A stretch of 64,000 nucleotides of DNA from JADFOI01 sp965218935 (GTDB lineage Bacteria > Acidobacteriota > UBA6911 > RPQK01 > JADFOI01). The position numbers were made by a program, and so were the translations under genes. The notes under the pieces were generated by a model, which saw nothing but the letters and a program-made list of their open reading frames with translations, did not search any database and was not told the origin of the DNA. Where the stretch lies: assembly GCA_965218935.1 (NCBI GenBank), contig CBDCMH010000005.1, positions 124,001 through 188,000 on the forward strand, in the 5' to 3' direction. Shown here piece by piece: positions 61,006-64,000 of this stretch (position 1 is its first letter; every line of letters begins with the position of its first letter).

Positions 61006-61334
61006 TTTTTTCTCCTTCGGTTTAAACCGGACCTCCCTAGTAAAGATTAGAAAGGGTAAAAAAGGTTCTACGAAACTTCGGCACTTTTATCTCATAACAG
61101 GACTCTAAAGGCAAGCTGATTTCGTCAGTTTTAGTGTCTCCTTCCATAAATGCGGTAACGTTTGCGAATGGAGGTTGCGAGCGATCTCTTTGTCGTTGGT
61201 CGTCGGCGATGCTTCAGCATCTCCTCCTCACTGCGCGACCTCGCCTCATTTCCCACTCTTCGCCCTGCAAAATTTGCAATTTCCCAGCCGAAGGTCTAAT
61301 TTCCATAAGAATTAGGAATAAAGGAGGTTAATAG
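61006..61334. other. 329-bp divergent spacer without genes
   Basis: I see no gene here. It contains a small perfect hairpin (GATGC-TTCA-GCATC, 61208-61221) and, at its right end, the ribosome site AAAGGAGG of the acyl-CoA synthetase. No clear promoter box stands out. Confidence 0.55.
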
Positions 61335-63020
61335 ATGTTGCCAGGATATCGGGATCCCAAGAGCTATATGCCTGAAGGCCAATACCCGGATGATTGGTCT
61401 CCATTTGAAAGGATCCATCCTCCAGATTGGCGGAAATATGAACGTTCGAGCGCTCCTCCAGAATGGCTGAACCCTACAGAGCTGCTGCTGGATAAGCACG
61501 TGAACAACGGAACATCCCAAAAAACGGCGATCATCGCCGACGATGTCCCCTATACCTATGAACAACTCTTGAGGTGGGTGTGTAAAGCGGCGAATGTTCT
61601 GACACGGGAACTTGGACTTGACCAGGACAACCGCATACTGATTGTGGCCCCGGACCTCATCGGAGCCGTGGTCACTTGGCTGGGAGCTCACAGGTCAGGG
61701 GTGGTGCCCTGCTGGGTGTCGCCTCTGTACAAGGCGCAGGATATCGCCTATTTCGTAGAGGACATGTCGTGCAAGGCACTTTTCGTAGACTCCAGGGAGC
61801 TGGACAAACTGAAGGAGAGCCAGGGCCGATTGCCTTCCACGTTAAAGCACATCATCGTGTACGGGGCAGAGGGGCGAGAAATCAACGCGCACAGCTATGA
61901 TGAGTTGCTGAGTTCTGAGTCAGACGAGTTTACCCCTTTTCAGAAACACATAGATGATTTCTCCTATCTCTTTTACAGCGGCGGGACCACAGGCAAGGCC
62001 AAATGTATCGTCCATAACGTAAGGGACTTTACCTGGGTCCCGGAGACCTTTACAAAGTTCATGGAGTGGAAATCCACCTATTTGCACTTCGACACTTCGC
62101 CCAAGTTTCACACTCATGGGATATGGCCGGGGATATTGATTCCTCTGTGGAATGGAGCTACTTCAGTGATGGTTAGCGATCGACTGTCCCCAAAGGTGGT
62201 CGTCGACGCTGTCGAGAAGTACAGGCCGCAAGTCTTAACCACCGTTCCCACTGTTTTGAAGTGGTTGATCTCTTATCCTTCCGATGAGGGTATAAAACCG
62301 GACTTCAGCTCCCTTACCATGGTGCACTCGGCAGCAGAGAAGATACCGATGGCCATACATGAGAAGTTCCTGGAAATCTATGACTTGGAAATATTCGACT
62401 CGATCGGTTCTTCCGAGATCGCCTATGAGTGGTTGGCTAACAGGGAGAAGGAACACAAAATGGGGTCGGCGGGGAAGCCGATCTGGGGTTACGAAGCCCT
62501 ACTGGTGGACCCAGACACGTCGGAAATCATACGAGATCCCCATAAGGAGGGCGAGATATGGGTGAAATCCCAAGGCGTGTTTTTTTTCTACTGGCGTAAG
62601 TACCAGAAGACAAAGGACTGCCTGGTCGGTCCCTGGATGCGAACCGGGGATCTCGGGTACTTCGATGAGGATGGTTTCCTGTTCCACGTCAGCAGGATCG
62701 ATGATGTTTTCAAGGTCTCCGGGATGTGGGTTTCGCCGCTTCAAGTCGAGGATTCCTTGCTCAAACACCCAGCGGTAAAGGATGTGGCTGTAGTTCCTAA
62801 GAAAGACGAATCGGATGGCCTGAGCTATTCCAAGGCATTCTTAGTGTTGTCCCCGGGGCATACTTTGACGGATGAGCTGGTCACCGACTTGAAGGACACG
62901 GTGAGAAATGACATCGGTGGGTATAAGACCCCCAAATGGATCGAGGAGATTGATGAAATTCCCAGGACAACAGCCCAGAAGATCAGTCGGGTGACCTTGA
63001 GGCAAAAGGAGCAGGTATGA
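61335..63020 (+). CDS. AMP-forming acyl-CoA synthetase/ligase
   Basis: The 561-residue protein belongs to the adenylate-forming (ANL) superfamily. The phosphate-binding loop is YSGGTTGKAK (about residue 215), motif A5 is DSIGSSEIAYEW (about 355), the A7 motif is MRTGDLGYFDEDG (about 437), the hinge region follows, and the catalytic Lys is in PRTTAQKISR (about 548). The order and spacing resemble benzoate-CoA or related aryl/alkyl-acid ligases. There is no signal peptide, so it is cytosolic. The ATG has AAAGGAGG seven bases upstream. It precedes an amidohydrolase 86 bp downstream. The pair suggests activation of an acid released by hydrolysis, which is inference. Confidence 0.93.
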   Translation: MLPGYRDPKSYMPEGQYPDDWSPFERIHPPDWRKYERSSAPPEWLNPTELLLDKHVNNGTSQKTAIIADDVPYTYEQLLRWVCKAANVLTRELGLDQDNRILIVAPDLIGAVVTWLGAHRSGVVPCWVSPLYKAQDIAYFVEDMSCKALFVDSRELDKLKESQGRLPSTLKHIIVYGAEGREINAHSYDELLSSESDEFTPFQKHIDDFSYLFYSGGTTGKAKCIVHNVRDFTWVPETFTKFMEWKSTYLHFDTSPKFHTHGIWPGILIPLWNGATSVMVSDRLSPKVVVDAVEKYRPQVLTTVPTVLKWLISYPSDEGIKPDFSSLTMVHSAAEKIPMAIHEKFLEIYDLEIFDSIGSSEIAYEWLANREKEHKMGSAGKPIWGYEALLVDPDTSEIIRDPHKEGEIWVKSQGVFFFYWRKYQKTKDCLVGPWMRTGDLGYFDEDGFLFHVSRIDDVFKVSGMWVSPLQVEDSLLKHPAVKDVAVVPKKDESDGLSYSKAFLVLSPGHTLTDELVTDLKDTVRNDIGGYKTPKWIEEIDEIPRTTAQKISRVTLRQKEQV

Positions 63021-63106
63021 GTGACAGGCAAAAGTTCCCCTCCGCCAAAGCTAAGCACCGCCTTGAAGCTGTGGACAAAAGGGGCAAAATCTAACGAGGT
63101 ATCGCT

Positions 63107-64000
63107 ATGCGTGAAGTCGATTTGATTGTGCATGACGCTGATTGGCTGATCACTCTTGATGAAAGGCGTCAGGTTTATCGGGATGGTGCCGTAGCCATCG
63201 AGGGGGAGAAAATTGTTGAAGTGGGTAAGACGGACGCTTTGCTGTCAAACTACCAAGCGAAGAAGAAACTTTCGGCCCGACGCGGAGTGGTGGTACCCGG
63301 GCTGATTGATGGGCACTTGCATTCCTCCTTTCAGATGAGTCGGGGCTTGGCCGATGATGTGGGGAGTCAGCAGTTTCTTTTCGAGCGGATGTACCCCTAC
63401 GAAGCGGCCCTCTCCGCCGACGACAGCTATTTGAGTGCGCTTTTATGTGCTGCCAACTGCATCCGCCATGGGGTCACTTGCTTTATTGACCCTGGGAACT
63501 ACCATCCTGAGCAGACGGTCAAAGCCATCGCCGAAAGTGGGATTCGGGCTGTGGTGGCCAAGAGCAGTATGGACATCGCCAAGTCTGCCCTTGGCACGCT
63601 GCCACCCCGTTTTCAGGAGACTACTGAATCCGCTCTGGACACCGGTCTTCAGGTGGTGAAGGACTTTCACAACAGCCACAATGGCCGCATTCGAGCTTCG
63701 CTTTCCTTTCGTGGTGTGAACAACTGCACGGACAAGCTCATCGAGCGCATGAAGCAGCATGCCGATGAATCTAATGTGCTCATCCAGGCCCATGCCTGTT
63801 TTGCCAAGGAAACGAGAGATGCATCGCTTCGTCAGCACAAGATGCCCGAGATTGAGCGACTTCATAGCATCGGAGCTCTGGGCCCCAACCTGCTTCTAAT
63901 CCACTGCGGCTGGCTCAGCTCAAAGGAGGTGGTGCTGCTGAGGGAGTTTGACGTCAAGGTGGTTGCCTGTGCCAGCTCCAGTCTTCACAACGCTTACGGA
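63107..64000 (+). CDS. Cytosolic amidohydrolase (AtzA/TrzA/SsnA-like), cut by window edge
   Basis: The frame is open from an ATG at 63107 (GAGG seven bases upstream) to the right edge, giving 298 codons without a stop. It has the first strand VDLIVHDADWLITLDER, the metal pair GLIDGHLHSS (about residues 68-77), and later histidines in LIQAHACF and LLIHCGWLS. There is no leader, unlike the YtcJ-like enzymes, so it should be cytoplasmic. The layout matches the Amidohydro_1 branch of deaminases and chlorohydrolases. The strand-8 Asp is beyond the edge. It follows the acyl-CoA synthetase in the same direction. Family secure; substrate unknown. Confidence 0.88.
   Translation, partial: MREVDLIVHDADWLITLDERRQVYRDGAVAIEGEKIVEVGKTDALLSNYQAKKKLSARRGVVVPGLIDGHLHSSFQMSRGLADDVGSQQFLFERMYPYEAALSADDSYLSALLCAANCIRHGVTCFIDPGNYHPEQTVKAIAESGIRAVVAKSSMDIAKSALGTLPPRFQETTESALDTGLQVVKDFHNSHNGRIRASLSFRGVNNCTDKLIERMKQHADESNVLIQAHACFAKETRDASLRQHKMPEIERLHSIGALGPNLLLIHCGWLSSKEVVLLREFDVKVVACASSSLHNAYG

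Noticed and set aside
63017..63094. 25-codon frame overlapping the synthetase stop (ATGA)
   Set aside because: Too short, lysine-rich, with no known likeness. The overlap may be chance, and the next real gene has its own ribosome site at 63107.

Overview
The window looks like chromosomal DNA of an uncultivated member of the Acidobacteriota. This rests on gene content only: an Oar-type TonB-dependent receptor with a carboxypeptidase-regulatory-like N-terminus, a DUF1592/DUF1552/ankyrin cluster, three DUF5916 outer-membrane proteins, GMC dehydrogenases with Tat-exported small subunits, and secreted YtcJ-like amidohydrolases. No rRNA, tRNA or ribosomal marker gene is present, so the assignment is an inference. 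I saw no CRISPR array, tRNA or riboswitch.

Layout. 1-290: tail of a class III CoA-transferase. 361-10053: a DUF5916 protein, three exported amidohydrolases and a small cohesin-like secreted protein; the spacer between the last two genes carries a 309-bp direct repeat around an IS remnant. 10260-18294: the TonB receptor with a strong terminator, then a four-gene periplasmic redox cluster (GMC oxidoreductase, gluconate-dehydrogenase-type small subunit, PQQ-type propeller, cupredoxin-like protein). 18603-27360 (minus strand): a cytochrome c-Dabb fusion, an ankyrin protein, DUF1552, a DUF1592-type multidomain cytochrome, and a GMC dehydrogenase with its small subunit fused in. 27678-51620: two nearly identical 1500-bp insertion sequences in direct orientation bracket two DUF5916 genes, six amidohydrolases (four in a minus-strand tandem array), two cohesin-like genes, a DUF1330 gene and an alpha/beta hydrolase. 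51694-61005: a TolB-propeller amidohydrolase, an amidase, a complete IS1182-like element, the fourth cohesin-like gene and the tenth YtcJ-like amidohydrolase. 61335-64000: an acyl-CoA synthetase followed by a cytosolic-type amidohydrolase cut by the window edge.

The dominant theme is envelope hydrolysis. There are ten exported YtcJ-like amidohydrolases plus two other amidohydrolases, an amidase and an alpha/beta hydrolase, beside a TonB receptor and DUF5916 barrels. A reasonable inference is uptake and breakdown of an unknown class of amide- or ester-containing compounds, with electrons passed on by the GMC/PQQ/cytochrome proteins.

The most unusual feature is a family of four divergent, secreted, cohesin-fold proteins (about 180-200 aa; near 6657, 36126, 47626 and 58311). 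All end in exactly the same hexapeptide, CFFYMH, written with different synonymous codons. Each lies beside, and in the same direction as, a hydrolase gene. I know of no described sorting tag of this form, so this is the best candidate for an undescribed system. A second unusual point is that all ten YtcJ-like enzymes lack the canonical Gly-Ser-Asp metal motif of strand 8 and have a conserved Glu-Gly in that region.
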